64,000 nucleotides of DNA from Microbacterium sp. EST19A (GCF_019969685.1 NZ_JAHXYZ010000001.1:434001-498000), one strand, 5' to 3'; shown: positions 48,596 to 57,413, counted from the first letter of the stretch. Numbers and translations are program-made. Notes: generated by a model not told the origin, from the sequence alone.

Positions 48596-50046
48596 GCGTC
48601 CGCCGCTGGACGCTGCGCCGCAAGCTCGTCGTCGCGGTCGCCGCGCTCGTCGCCGCCGGACTCGTGGTGACGAGCCTCGCCACGATCCTGTCGCTGCGGT
48701 CGTTCGTCTATGAGCGACTCGATCGCCAGGTGCTGGAGGGGCTCGACTTCGCCACCGGCCCCGGAGGAGGAGGCGGCGGCGGACCCCAGGGAGACCCCGA
48801 GGACCAGGGCGGGAGCGATTCCGGCTCGGGCCCTTCCCCTCGCGTCGGCACCCTCCAGGTGGTCCTCGATGCGGACGGGCAGGTCTCGAGTTCACTGTTC
48901 GTCGCGGCCGACGGGACGGAGATCGCCCTCACGGATGCACAGGCCGAGGTGTTCGAGACGACCTCGTTCCCGTCGCGCGTTCCCGTGACGGTCGAACTCG
49001 GCGGAGAGCTCGGCAGCTTCCGCGTGGCCGCGCAGGAAGACGGCGACACGACGGTGGTGGCCGGAAACTCCCTGGCCGACGTCACCGCCACGACCGGTGC
49101 GCTGACGACGATCCTCGTGATCGTGGCGGGCCTGACCCTGCTTCTCGTGGTCGTCGCGCTCTCGCTGATCGTGCGACGGAACCTCCGTCCTCTCGATCGG
49201 GTGGCGACCGTCGCGCAGACCGTCGCCGGACGCCGCCTCGCCGACGGGGCGGTCGAGATCCCGGAGCGGGTGGATGACGGCGACACGGACGAGCACACCG
49301 AGGTGGGGCGGGTCGGCAGCTCGCTGAACACCCTCCTCGGGCACATCGAGTCGGCTCTCGCGTCACGGCAGCACAGCGAGGAGCAGCTGCAGCGCTTCAT
49401 CGCGGACGCCAGTCACGAGCTGCGCACACCGCTCGCCTCCATCCGCGGGTACGCCCAGCTCTCCCTCGGCGAGGACGCGCCGATGACCCCGACGCAGCAG
49501 CGCTCGTTCGATCGGATCGCCGCAGAATCCGCGCGGATGTCGGCACTCGTCGACGACCTGCTGCTGCTGGCCCGCCTCGACGCCGGCCAGCCGATGCGGC
49601 GGGAGACCGTCGATCTCACTCTTCTCGCGATCGACGCCGTCAGCGACGCCCACGCCGCCGACGCGAGCCGCGAATGGCGCATCGATGTGCCCGAAGAGGT
49701 GATCACGGTCGCCGGAGACGAGAACCGCCTGCGTCAGGTCGTGGGCAATCTGCTGCGCAACGCCCGTGTCCACACGCCGCCCGGCACCGTCGTCACGACA
49801 TCCCTCCGCGTCGACGGTGATGACGCCGTGCTCGAGGTGACCGACGACGGTCCCGGGATCGATCCGGAGGTGCGGGACCGTCTGTTCGAGAGGTTCGCCC
49901 GAGGCGACCAGGCACGCAGTCGCGAGGCGGGCAGCACGGGACTGGGCCTCTCGATCGCGCACGCCATCGTGGCCGCGCTTCGAGGTGACATCGCCGTGCA
50001 GAGCCGGCCGGGCGAGACGGTGTTCACGGTGCGCCTCCCGCGCTGA
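48592..50046 (+). CDS. Two-component sensor histidine kinase
   Basis: A 484-residue membrane kinase. TM1 is at about 11-34 and TM2 at 171-194; the outside sensor loop begins with a Gly-rich, Asp-rich segment (about 56-80) of low complexity. HAMP follows, then the H-box DASHELRTPLASIRGY with H275, N-box RLRQVVGNLLRNARVHTP, G1 DDGPGIDPEVRDRLFERF and G2 GSTGLGLSIAHAIV. It senses an unknown envelope signal and phosphorylates the response regulator encoded just upstream. Confidence 0.92.
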   Translation: MSVRRWTLRRKLVVAVAALVAAGLVVTSLATILSLRSFVYERLDRQVLEGLDFATGPGGGGGGGPQGDPEDQGGSDSGSGPSPRVGTLQVVLDADGQVSSSLFVAADGTEIALTDAQAEVFETTSFPSRVPVTVELGGELGSFRVAAQEDGDTTVVAGNSLADVTATTGALTTILVIVAGLTLLLVVVALSLIVRRNLRPLDRVATVAQTVAGRRLADGAVEIPERVDDGDTDEHTEVGRVGSSLNTLLGHIESALASRQHSEEQLQRFIADASHELRTPLASIRGYAQLSLGEDAPMTPTQQRSFDRIAAESARMSALVDDLLLLARLDAGQPMRRETVDLTLLAIDAVSDAHAADASREWRIDVPEEVITVAGDENRLRQVVGNLLRNARVHTPPGTVVTTSLRVDGDDAVLEVTDDGPGIDPEVRDRLFERFARGDQARSREAGSTGLGLSIAHAIVAALRGDIAVQSRPGETVFTVRLPR

Positions 50047-50074
50047 GGTCGCACGGCGCAGGTGCGCTTCCGCT

Positions 50075-50092
50075 CTCTTAGCGGGCTCTTAG
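50075..50092 (+). promoter_or_regulatory. Direct repeat of 11-base period, probable response-regulator box
   Basis: CTCTTAG at 50075-50081 is repeated at 50086-50092, exactly one helical turn (11 bases) apart, as in PhoB/OmpR-family sites. It lies 45 bases before the start of the phosphodiester glycosidase gene and 28 bases after the kinase stop. Confidence 0.6.
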
Positions 50093-50136
50093 GTCAGCGC
50101 AAAGATCGACCAAGACGGCGTCGGTATCCATGAGTC

Positions 50137-51135
50137 ATGGACACACCCCGCACCCCCGACCCCGCCCCCGCCCCGTCTTCCGAGCGAAAGCAGAAGCGGC
50201 GCCGACTCCGCAACGGGATGATCGCCGGCGGGCTCGCCGTGCTCCTCAGCGCGGGAGGCACGGCCGCCTGGGCGGTCGACCGATTCCTCGTCGAGCATGT
50301 CGAGATCTCGGATGTCTCCGCGTACGAGGCGCAGAACACGTCCACCTCCGACGCCTCGAGCGCGGCGGACGACGACTCCTCCGCCGTCACGACCGACACG
50401 TCGTACACCGACGGCGACACCACGGTCACCGTCTCCCAGGTCACCACCGGATCCGGAGCCGACACCGTCACGTACTACGTCGCCGACGTCGTCGTCGCGG
50501 ATGCCACCCAGCTGCGCTCGGCCTTCGCCAAGGACCAGTTCGGTGAGAACATCACCGAGCTCACCAGCGAGATCGCCGCCGACAACGACGCGGTCTTCGC
50601 CATCAACGGCGACTACTACGGGTTCCGCACGACCGGGATCGAGATCCGCAACGGCGTGGTCTACCGCGACGAGGGTGCGCGCGAAGGGCTCGCGTTCTAC
50701 ACCGACGGCCACGTCGAGGTCTATGACGAGACCTCGACGACCGCCGACGAGCTCGTCGCCGCCGGCGTGTGGAACACCCTCTCCTTCGGCCCCGCGATCG
50801 TCGAAGACGGCACAGTCGTCGACGGCATCGAAGACGTCGAGGTCGACACGAACGTCGGCAACCACTCCATCCAGGGCGAGCAGCCGCGCACGGCCGTCGG
50901 GATCATCGACGAGAACCACTACGTCTTCGTCGTGGTCGACGGACGCGATGAGGGTTACAGCCGCGGGGTGACGCTGACCGAGCTCGCCGACATCATGACC
51001 GGGCTGGGGGCCACGACGGCGTACAACCTCGACGGCGGGGGCTCCTCCACGATGTACTTCAACGGTGCCGTGATCAACCAGCCGTCCAACGGCGGCGAGC
51101 GCGGCACGAGCGACATCCTCTACGTGGCCGGATGA
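50137..51135 (+). CDS. Membrane-anchored phosphodiester glycosidase (NAGPA-like) protein
   Basis: A 332-residue protein with one N-terminal membrane helix (about 28-48) after a basic cytoplasmic stretch (ERKQKRRRLRNG), a Ser/Asp/Thr-rich linker, and a phosphodiester glycosidase domain (about 100-332). FAINGDYYGF, GIEIRNGVVYRD, PRTAVGIIDENHYVFVVVDGR and YNLDGGGSSTMYFNG are its typical blocks. The family removes sugar-phosphate diester caps, as in lysosomal uncovering enzyme; bacterial members act on wall glycopolymers. An 11-base direct repeat precedes it. Confidence 0.86.
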   Translation: MDTPRTPDPAPAPSSERKQKRRRLRNGMIAGGLAVLLSAGGTAAWAVDRFLVEHVEISDVSAYEAQNTSTSDASSAADDDSSAVTTDTSYTDGDTTVTVSQVTTGSGADTVTYYVADVVVADATQLRSAFAKDQFGENITELTSEIAADNDAVFAINGDYYGFRTTGIEIRNGVVYRDEGAREGLAFYTDGHVEVYDETSTTADELVAAGVWNTLSFGPAIVEDGTVVDGIEDVEVDTNVGNHSIQGEQPRTAVGIIDENHYVFVVVDGRDEGYSRGVTLTELADIMTGLGATTAYNLDGGGSSTMYFNGAVINQPSNGGERGTSDILYVAG

Positions 51136-51139
51136 GATC

Positions 51140-52282
51140 ATGATCGTCCTCATCCCCTCGTACGAACCCGGCGCGCATCTGGTGCCGCTCGTCCGCAGCG
51201 TGCGGAGCCTCTGCCCCGACACCCGGGTGATCGTCGTCGACGACGGCAGCGGTGCGGCGTATGCGGAGGCTTTCACCGGCGCAGAGCGGGCCGGCGCGAC
51301 AGTGATCCGCCACGACGAGAACCGGGGCAAGGGCGCGGCCCTGAAGACCGGATTCGCGTTCATCGCCGACCGCCATCCCGACGACGACATCGTCACGGCG
51401 GATGCCGACGGCCAGCACACCCCGGTCGACATCCTGCGCATCGCAGACGGCCTGCGCGCGGATGCGGAGTCCGGCGCGGAGGCGCTGCTGCTCGGCGTGC
51501 GAGACCTGCGCGGCGACGTGCCGCTGCGCAGCCGCTTCGGCAACGCCGTGGCGCGCGGGCTGTTCCGTGTGGCGGCCGGGTGGCGCTCGACCGATACCCA
51601 GACAGGCCTGCGGGGCATTCCGTCGACGATGCGGGAATGGGCGAGGGAGGTGCCGGGCGAGCGGTTCGAGTACGAGATCGAGATGCTGCTGCGCGTGCGC
51701 AGATCGGGCCTCGAGGCACGCGAGATCCCGATCGAGACCGTGTACCTCGAAGAGAACGCCTCGAGTCACTTCCGGCCGGTCGCCGACTCCCTCCGGGTGA
51801 TGCTCCCGCTGATCGCGTTCGCCGGATCCTCCCTGCTCGCCTTCTTCGCCGACACCGTCGCACTGCTGCTGCTCACCGCGGTGCTCCCCGTCGTCCTTCC
51901 CGCGGGAAGCGCCTCGCTGGTGCTGGCCGTCATCATCGCGCGGATCGTGAGCGCCTCGCTCAACTTCCTCGTCAACCGACGGTTCGTGTTCCGGGGCGAG
52001 AGCGCCCCCGATGCCCGGCGGCAGGCGCTGCGCTACGGGTTCCTCGCCGTGCTGCTGCTCGCCTCGAACATCATGTGGATGGAGGCGCTGACGGGGTTCG
52101 GTGTCGCGCTCGTCCCGGCCAAGATCCTGACCGAAGCGGTGCTCTTCCTCCTGAGCTACCAGCTGCAGAGGCAGTTCGTCTTCGGAGACTTCTCTGCGCC
52201 CAAGGAACGTCTTAGGAAGCGTTTAGGAATCTCGACTCCTATGGATGCAGACGCACCGCACCTCGAGAGGAATCCCCGATGA
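51140..52282 (+). CDS. Bifunctional glycosyltransferase 2-GtrA membrane protein
   Basis: A 380-residue fusion. Residues 1-210 are a GT2 domain of the dolichol/polyprenyl-phosphate sugar synthase type (VLIPSYEP, VVDDGSG, RGKGAALKTGF, DADGQHTPVDI, DTQTGLRGIP). Residues about 225-355 are a four-helix GtrA domain that flips lipid-linked sugar. It probably makes a polyprenyl-phosphate sugar and moves it across the membrane for decorating a surface polymer. Its ATG comes 4 bases after the stop of the glycosidase and its end overlaps the DUF4956 gene (ATGA). Confidence 0.9.
   Translation: MIVLIPSYEPGAHLVPLVRSVRSLCPDTRVIVVDDGSGAAYAEAFTGAERAGATVIRHDENRGKGAALKTGFAFIADRHPDDDIVTADADGQHTPVDILRIADGLRADAESGAEALLLGVRDLRGDVPLRSRFGNAVARGLFRVAAGWRSTDTQTGLRGIPSTMREWAREVPGERFEYEIEMLLRVRRSGLEAREIPIETVYLEENASSHFRPVADSLRVMLPLIAFAGSSLLAFFADTVALLLLTAVLPVVLPAGSASLVLAVIIARIVSASLNFLVNRRFVFRGESAPDARRQALRYGFLAVLLLASNIMWMEALTGFGVALVPAKILTEAVLFLLSYQLQRQFVFGDFSAPKERLRKRLGISTPMDADAPHLERNPR
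52211..52228 (+). promoter_or_regulatory. Second 11-base-period direct repeat, probable response-regulator box
   Basis: CTTAGGA at 52211-52217 and TTTAGGA at 52222-52228 are spaced by 11 bases like the repeat at 50075-50092, and share the TTAG core. The site is inside the 3' end of the glycosyltransferase gene, 51 bases before the DUF4956 start, so a second transcript may begin here. Confidence 0.5.
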
Positions 52283-52881
52283 ACGCCACACTGCTCCTGA
52301 TGAGCGCCGACCTGATCGCCGCGATCATTCTGAGTCTCGCCATCTACTACCGCCGGCACCGCCGCCGCGACCTGGTGGTCGCCTTCCTGGGTGTGAACAT
52401 CGGCGTCCTCGCGGTCACGACGGTGCTGGGCTCGGCAGAGGTCGCCGCGGGCCTCGGACTCGGCCTCTTCGGCGTGCTCTCGATCATCCGGCTGCGGTCG
52501 TCAGAGATCTCGCAGCGCGAGGTCGCGTACTACTTCGCCGCCCTCGCGATCGGCCTCGTCGCCGGCCTCCCCTCCGCCGATCCGTGGATCCCGATCGCCC
52601 TGATGGCGCTGATCCTCGCCGTGCTGTGGGCGGCGGACCACCCGGCGCTCCTGGGCCGGTCCCGCCACCAGACCGTCCACGTCGATCGGGCGATCGCCGA
52701 CGAGGAGGAGCTCCGCGCCGAGCTGGAGAGCCGACTCGGTGCGACCGTCACGTCGCTGACCGTCCAGCACCTCGATCTCGTGGACGACACGACGCTCGTC
52801 GACGTGCGCTACCGCCTTCCCCGCGTCGCCTCCCCGACGCGCCCGGCACGCGCACCGCTGTCGGTCGGGGGCGTGCGATGA
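52279..52881 (+). CDS. DUF4956 domain-containing membrane protein
   Basis: A 200-residue protein with four predicted membrane segments in the first 125 residues, followed by a soluble part (about 130-200). GLGLGLFGVLSIIRLRSSEISQREVAYYFAALAIGLV is the DUF4956 hallmark. The family is regularly found with VTC-type polyphosphate polymerase genes, as here, and with CotH. Its function is unknown. Start and stop overlap those of both neighbours by four bases. Confidence 0.87.
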   Translation: MNATLLLMSADLIAAIILSLAIYYRRHRRRDLVVAFLGVNIGVLAVTTVLGSAEVAAGLGLGLFGVLSIIRLRSSEISQREVAYYFAALAIGLVAGLPSADPWIPIALMALILAVLWAADHPALLGRSRHQTVHVDRAIADEEELRAELESRLGATVTSLTVQHLDLVDDTTLVDVRYRLPRVASPTRPARAPLSVGGVR

Positions 52882-53726
52882 CGACTCCCCTCGACTACGA
52901 CCGGTTCGCGTCGATCAGCCTCGAGCAGCTCATCGAGGAGGCCGCCCTGCAGACGCGCGTCGATCGCAAGTACGTGCTTCCGCAGAGCGCCGCTGCCGGC
53001 GTCGTCGATGCGCTCGATTCCGGCATCCGCATCCTCGATACGGACGGGACCCGCGCCTTCCGCTACGAATCGGTCTACTTCGACACGCCCGACCTCCTGA
53101 GCTTCCGACTGGCCGCCCAGCCGCGCCGGCGCCGGTTCAAGATCCGCACCCGCACCTACGTGGAATCGCGAACCGCGTTCCTCGAGCTGAAGACCCGGGG
53201 AGCGCGGAGCGCGACGGTCAAGGACCGCGTCGGCTACCGCGTGACCGACCGAGGCATCCTCACCGATGAGGCGCGCGGGTACGCCGCGGAGGGCCTCGAC
53301 GCCATCGGCATCGACGGCGAACGTGCCGACGATCTGCGGATGCGGCTCACGACGCGGTACCGCCGGGCCACCTTCATCGCTCCCGACGGCTCGGCACGCT
53401 CGACCATCGACACCGAGCTCGAATGGCGGGACGTGTCCGGCGGGACGCTCTCGACCCCGCGCCTCGCGATCATCGAGACGAAGTCGGGCTCCGCGGCATC
53501 CGATTTCGATCGTGCCCTGTGGCGCGCCGGGCACCGCCCGGTGAGCATCAGCAAATACGCGACCGGCCTGGCCGCGCTCCACCCCGAGCTGCCCCGCAAC
53601 CGCTGGTCGCGGCTCCTGCGCGGGCCCTTCGCCGGAGCGACGCTCAGCCTGAACGACACCGACACCGACACTCGCACCACCGACCACACCCCCACAGAGG
53701 AGACACCATGCGCACACGCCGCCTGA
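52878..53726 (+). CDS. VTC-type polyphosphate polymerase domain protein
   Basis: A 282-residue VTC (tunnel-fold) domain. RVDRKYVL (27-34), YESVYFDT (63-70), RRRFKIRTRTY (84-94), FLELKTRG (101-108), IIETKSG and SISKYATG are the positively charged and acidic tunnel residues of VTC4-like polyphosphate synthases. No SPX or kinase domain. It may make polyphosphate from a nucleotide or use another phosphoanhydride. It overlaps the DUF4956 gene (ATGA) and the last 19 bases overlap the following lipoprotein gene, so it is translated as part of this operon. Confidence 0.87.
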   Translation: MTTPLDYDRFASISLEQLIEEAALQTRVDRKYVLPQSAAAGVVDALDSGIRILDTDGTRAFRYESVYFDTPDLLSFRLAAQPRRRRFKIRTRTYVESRTAFLELKTRGARSATVKDRVGYRVTDRGILTDEARGYAAEGLDAIGIDGERADDLRMRLTTRYRRATFIAPDGSARSTIDTELEWRDVSGGTLSTPRLAIIETKSGSAASDFDRALWRAGHRPVSISKYATGLAALHPELPRNRWSRLLRGPFAGATLSLNDTDTDTRTTDHTPTEETPCAHAA

Positions 53727-55306
53727 TCCTGCCCGCCATCCCGGTCGGGGTCGCCGCGATCGTCCTCGCCGGCTGCGCCGTGACCGCGACGCCCGCCGAC
53801 ACGACGAGCGACACCACCGCGACAGGAAGCGCCGCCTCGGCATCCACCGCCGTCAGCGCGGAGGCCATCCTGGCCGCGAACGAGAACGCCACCGTCGTCC
53901 GCGACGACGAGTGGTCGGATGCCGATGCGGTCGACATCGAGCTGACCGGAGACGGAGCGACCACGACGGCATCCGGAGTCTCGGTCGCCGGATCGACCGT
54001 GACGATCAGCGAGGCCGGGGTGTTTCGGCTCTCCGGTTCACTGGAGGGGTCGGTCGTCGTGTCGGCCGCCGACGACGCGCAGGTCGTGCTGATCCTCGAC
54101 GGCGTCGACATCTCGAACGCCGACGGCCCGGCGGTGAACGTGGTCACCGCCGACGATGCGGCCGTCTTCCTCGCGGAGGGCAGCGACAACACGCTGTCGG
54201 ATGCCTCGGCCTATGCGGAGGATGCCGATGCCAACGCCGCCCTGTACAGCTCGGCCGACCTCACCATCAGCGGCACCGGCACGCTGACCGTCGAGGGCAA
54301 CGGCAACGACGGCATCACGAGCACCGATGACCTCGCGATCCTCTCCGGCACGATCTCCGTCCGTGCGGCGGACGACGCGTTGCGGGGCAAGGACTCGCTG
54401 TCGATCGAGGGCGGCACGCTCGCGCTCGATGCCGGCGGCGACGCGCTCAAGAGCGACAACGCCGAGGAGGAGGGTCGCGGGTACATCCTGATCGAAGGCG
54501 GCACCGTGGACGCCACGGCGGACGACGACGGGTTGGATGCCACGACCGACGTCGTGGTCACCGGCGGCACTCTCTCGGTCGCTGCCACGGGCGACGGCCT
54601 CCACGCCGACGCGTCCCTCGCCCTCGCCGGCGGCACCGTGGTCGTGACCGAGTCGAATGAGGCCGTGGAGGGCGTCGACATCTTCATCGAGGGCGGCGAC
54701 ATCGACCTGACGGCATCCGACGACGGCATCAACGCCGCCGGCGGGGCTGCGGCGGCCACAGGCGGCGGAATGGCCGACAGCGGCGAGACGCTCACGATCA
54801 GCGGCGGCACCCTCGTGGTCGACGCCGGCGGTGACGGCCTCGACTCCAACGGGTCGATGACCATCAGCGGCGGCACCATCACCGTGTTCGGTCCGACCGA
54901 CAGCGGCAACGGCGCACTCGACACCAACGGCGCCTTCACCATCACCGGCGGCACACTGCTCGCGGTGGGCAGCTCAGGTATGGCCGAGTCGCCCGATGCG
55001 GATTCCGCCCAGGCCTGGGTCGCCGCCCTGGCGAGCGGCAGCGCCGGAGACGAGGTCGAGCTGGTCGACTCCTCGGGCACGACGGTGGCCTCGTTCACCG
55101 CCGAGAAGACGTTCCAGTCGGTGGTGTTCTCCTCCGCGGAGATCCTCGACGGCGCCGCGTACACCGTGACGGTCGACGGCGAGACCGCCGCGACAGCCAC
55201 CGAGGGCACGGCGACCGAGGGCGGGATGGGCGCCCCCGGAGGCGGAACCGGCGGAGGCCCCGGCGGTGGGACAGGAGAAGGGCCGGGCGGCGGCCAGCGT
55301 CCCTGA
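53708..55306 (+). CDS. Cthe_2159-type carbohydrate-binding beta-helix lipoprotein
   Basis: A 532-residue surface lipoprotein; the signal peptide ends in VLAGC (C23). From about residue 70 to 430 it is built of short beta-helix turns with repeated GGT[LIV]xVxxxGDGLxx and DxDGLDxxx units, typical of the Cthe_2159 carbohydrate-binding family (PF14262), which binds polygalacturonate and cellulose and chelates calcium. The C-terminus is a Gly/Pro-rich tail (about 500-532). GAGGAG precedes the ATG. It is the last gene of the envelope operon. Confidence 0.85.
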   Translation: MRTRRLILPAIPVGVAAIVLAGCAVTATPADTTSDTTATGSAASASTAVSAEAILAANENATVVRDDEWSDADAVDIELTGDGATTTASGVSVAGSTVTISEAGVFRLSGSLEGSVVVSAADDAQVVLILDGVDISNADGPAVNVVTADDAAVFLAEGSDNTLSDASAYAEDADANAALYSSADLTISGTGTLTVEGNGNDGITSTDDLAILSGTISVRAADDALRGKDSLSIEGGTLALDAGGDALKSDNAEEEGRGYILIEGGTVDATADDDGLDATTDVVVTGGTLSVAATGDGLHADASLALAGGTVVVTESNEAVEGVDIFIEGGDIDLTASDDGINAAGGAAAATGGGMADSGETLTISGGTLVVDAGGDGLDSNGSMTISGGTITVFGPTDSGNGALDTNGAFTITGGTLLAVGSSGMAESPDADSAQAWVAALASGSAGDEVELVDSSGTTVASFTAEKTFQSVVFSSAEILDGAAYTVTVDGETAATATEGTATEGGMGAPGGGTGGGPGGGTGEGPGGGQRP

Positions 55307-55318
55307 CTCCTGGAGATC

Positions 55319-55362
55319 GAGGACCCGCCGACGGTCGAGCATGCTCCCGCCGGCGGGTCCTC
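55319..55362. terminator. Two-way hairpin terminator
   Basis: A perfect 12-bp stem (55319-55330 with 55351-55362) with a 20-base loop lies 12 bases past the lipoprotein stop and before the convergent gene ending at 55393. Confidence 0.7.
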
Positions 55363-55380
55363 CACTCTGCGCGGCTGCGG

Positions 55381-55398
55381 CTACGGCTACGGCTACGG
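55381..55398. repeat. Hexanucleotide repeat spanning a stop codon
   Basis: CTACGG occurs three times in tandem. On the minus strand this reads TAGCCG three times, and the first TAG is the stop of the lipoprotein gene at 55393-55887; two more in-frame TAG codons follow. Confidence 0.6.
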
Positions 55399-55887
55399 CT
55401 GCACGACGCGCACCCACGCCTGGTCGACGTCGTCCGCGTCGGTGAGGTTCACCTGCACCGGTCCGGCGTACGGCAGCTGGTAGGTGAACTCTCCGGCGGG
55501 AGGGTCGTCGCAGTCGAAGTCGCCGTCGGCGATCACGCGCTTCTCACCGTCGGCCGTCATCACCTCGAACCCGACGCCGTCGCCCTGGCACTGCCCCTCG
55601 ATCGAGAACGGCCGGTCGGCGACGAGCACGGCGGGCCCGGCGATGATCTCTCCCGACGGGTCGTCTCCGTCGTACTTGAGCGTGATCGCGACCTGCACAG
55701 GATCGGTCGTGTCGGGGATGACGAAGTCTGCCGCGGTCGGTGTCGGTGACGGTGCGGCGGATGCCGACGGAGAAGGCGCGTCGGCCTCGGTGGGTTCGGG
55801 CGCGTTCGTGGCGGTGCATCCGGTGACGAAGCAGGCGAGTGCGATGGCAGCGGGAACGATGAGACGGGCACGATGGCGAACGTTCAT
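55393..55887 (-). CDS. Small secreted lipoprotein, function unknown
   Basis: A 164-residue lipoprotein with lipobox VTGC (C24), a Pro/Ser/Ala/Thr-rich linker (about 28-55) and a small folded domain with four cysteines in total (one lipidated), including QCQGDGVGFEVMTADGEKRVIADGDFDCDDPP. The pair of cysteines at about 101 and 126 may form a disulfide. No family recognised. It is convergent with the envelope operon and separated from it by the terminator. Confidence 0.7.
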   Translation of the reverse strand: MNVRHRARLIVPAAIALACFVTGCTATNAPEPTEADAPSPSASAAPSPTPTAADFVIPDTTDPVQVAITLKYDGDDPSGEIIAGPAVLVADRPFSIEGQCQGDGVGFEVMTADGEKRVIADGDFDCDDPPAGEFTYQLPYAGPVQVNLTDADDVDQAWVRVVQP

Positions 55888-55976
55888 GCCCCCACGCTAG
55901 GAAATCCGACGAGGGCGGGACCAGGGCCTTGCGGACGGCGGCAGACGTGCTACCCGCTCCTCACGTGCAGACCTGC

Positions 55977-56294
55977 TTACTCCGGTTCGGGGGTGTCCAG
56001 GACTTCGTCGACGAGCGAGATGCCGCCGGTCGAGTTCGCGGAGTGCATGAGCTCCTCGATCCACTTCACGTTCAGCGGCGGCGTCTCGGGCTCTTCGAAC
56101 GTGAAGCGCAGCGGGATCGACGGATGCAGCCAGATCGTCGACCGCCCATCGGGCTCGTCCTCCGGATGGCGCCAGGAGAGGGTGAAGGCCTCATTCCGTC
56201 GCAGCTTCGTGGCGATGACCACTTTCAGGTGCGCGAGCGCGCGGTCCTCGATGTGAATCGGCGCGGTCGCACCGCCGTACATGATCGTTCCCAT
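55977..56294 (-). CDS. DUF7882 family small protein
   Basis: A 105-residue paralogue of the protein at 45280-45612: MGTIMYGGATAPIHIEDRALAHLKVVIATKLRRNEAF, then STIWLHPSIPLRFTFEEPE and VKWIEELMHSANSTGGISL. Shared marks are the MGxxxYxG start, EDRALxHLxxVxxxKLRR and the WxExLxxxANSxxG end. The family is small, acidic at the C-terminus and of unknown function. Confidence 0.75.
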   Translation of the reverse strand: MGTIMYGGATAPIHIEDRALAHLKVVIATKLRRNEAFTLSWRHPEDEPDGRSTIWLHPSIPLRFTFEEPETPPLNVKWIEELMHSANSTGGISLVDEVLDTPEPE

Positions 56295-56334
56295 GAGAAG
56301 ACGATAGCCGTCATCGCCGGGGACGCCCCGCGCT

Positions 56335-57321
56335 CTACCAGGCGTAAGCCTCGGGGGCCTGTCCGCCAGGACCGGGGAAGATCTCGTCGAGTCTGCGGAG
56401 ATCGTCTTCGCTGAGCGTGATATCCAGGGCCGACACGGCCGATTCGAGTTGCTCGACCGTGCGCGGACCGATGATCGGTCCGGTCACGCCGCGCTGGTGG
56501 AGAAGCCAGGCGAGACCCAGCGAAGACGGGCTCCACCCGCGCTCCTTCGCGAAGAGCTCGTACGCGTCGACCTGGTCCTGGCGCTCGGCGCGCTGGGCTG
56601 CCACCCGCTCGGTGTTCGACCGCGCCTTGGCATCCGACGATCCGCCGCTCAACAGCCCGCCCGACAGCGGCGACCAGGGCAGGATGCCGAGACCGTAGTT
56701 CTGCGCTGCGGGAATGACCTCGAGTTCGATCGAGCGCTGGGCGAGGTTGTAGAGCGACTGCTCGCTCACGAGGCCGAGGAAGTTGCGCTGCTGCGCGATC
56801 TCGTTCGCCTGCGCGATGTTCCACGCCGCGAAATTCGAGCTGCCGGTGTAGATGACCTCGCCGCGGTTCACGAGCACCTCCATCGCCTGCCACAGCTCCG
56901 GCCAGGAGATGTGGCGGTCGATGTGATGGAACTGGTACAGGTCGATCCGGTCGGTCTGCAATCGGCGCAGCGACGCGATGGCCTCCCGACGCACCTGCCA
57001 GGCGGACGCACCGCGAGAGTTGACCACGTCGCCGTCCGAGGTCGGGGCGACCATCGGGGAATGCACCTTGGTCGCCAGCACGATGCCGTCGCGCGCGCCG
57101 GGACGAGCCGCGAACCACCGGCCGATGATCTCCTCGGTCGCACCTCGACCCGCCGACCCGCCATAGGCGTTCGCCGTGTCGAAGAAGTTCACGCCCAGTT
57201 CGAGCGCGCGGTCCATGATCGCGAACGCGTCTTCCTCAGTCGTGCGTTCACCGAAGTTCATCGTGCCCAGCACGATCCGTGAGACCGAGGTACCCGTGCG
57301 ACCCAGCTGCGTGTAGTCCAT
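56335..57321 (-). CDS. Aldo/keto reductase
   Basis: A 328-residue AKR of the YghZ/voltage-gated-channel-beta type. Catalytic residues are seen in FFDTANAYGG (D and Y) and ATKVHS (K), with H in YQFHHID; LGTMNFG and GILPWSPLSGGLLSGG and IIGPRTVEQLE bind NADPH. It reduces aldehydes or ketones. The ATG at 57321 follows TAGGCT by 7 bases, suggesting a leaderless transcript; an in-frame GTG 30 bases upstream is less likely. Confidence 0.91.
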   Translation of the reverse strand: MDYTQLGRTGTSVSRIVLGTMNFGERTTEEDAFAIMDRALELGVNFFDTANAYGGSAGRGATEEIIGRWFAARPGARDGIVLATKVHSPMVAPTSDGDVVNSRGASAWQVRREAIASLRRLQTDRIDLYQFHHIDRHISWPELWQAMEVLVNRGEVIYTGSSNFAAWNIAQANEIAQQRNFLGLVSEQSLYNLAQRSIELEVIPAAQNYGLGILPWSPLSGGLLSGGSSDAKARSNTERVAAQRAERQDQVDAYELFAKERGWSPSSLGLAWLLHQRGVTGPIIGPRTVEQLESAVSALDITLSEDDLRRLDEIFPGPGGQAPEAYAW

Positions 57322-57413
57322 GGTTCCGAGCCTATGGAGGATCGCGGCCACGCGCGCCCCCTGGACGCCCTCGGGCGCGAGTGCTACAGGCCGTGCTCTG
57401 AGAGGATGATCGG

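Noticed and set aside
48755..48790. G/C-rich run in the kinase gene as a possible repeat tract or frameshift site
   Set aside because: It encodes a Gly-rich segment in the sensor loop and the frame stays open through it, with normal domains on both sides.
54400..55000. Repeated GGCGGCAC/GACGGC-type sequences that could suggest CRISPR or a tandem DNA repeat
   Set aside because: They encode the regular beta-helix turns of the Cthe_2159-type lipoprotein; spacing is irregular and in frame, with no CRISPR-like spacers or cas genes.
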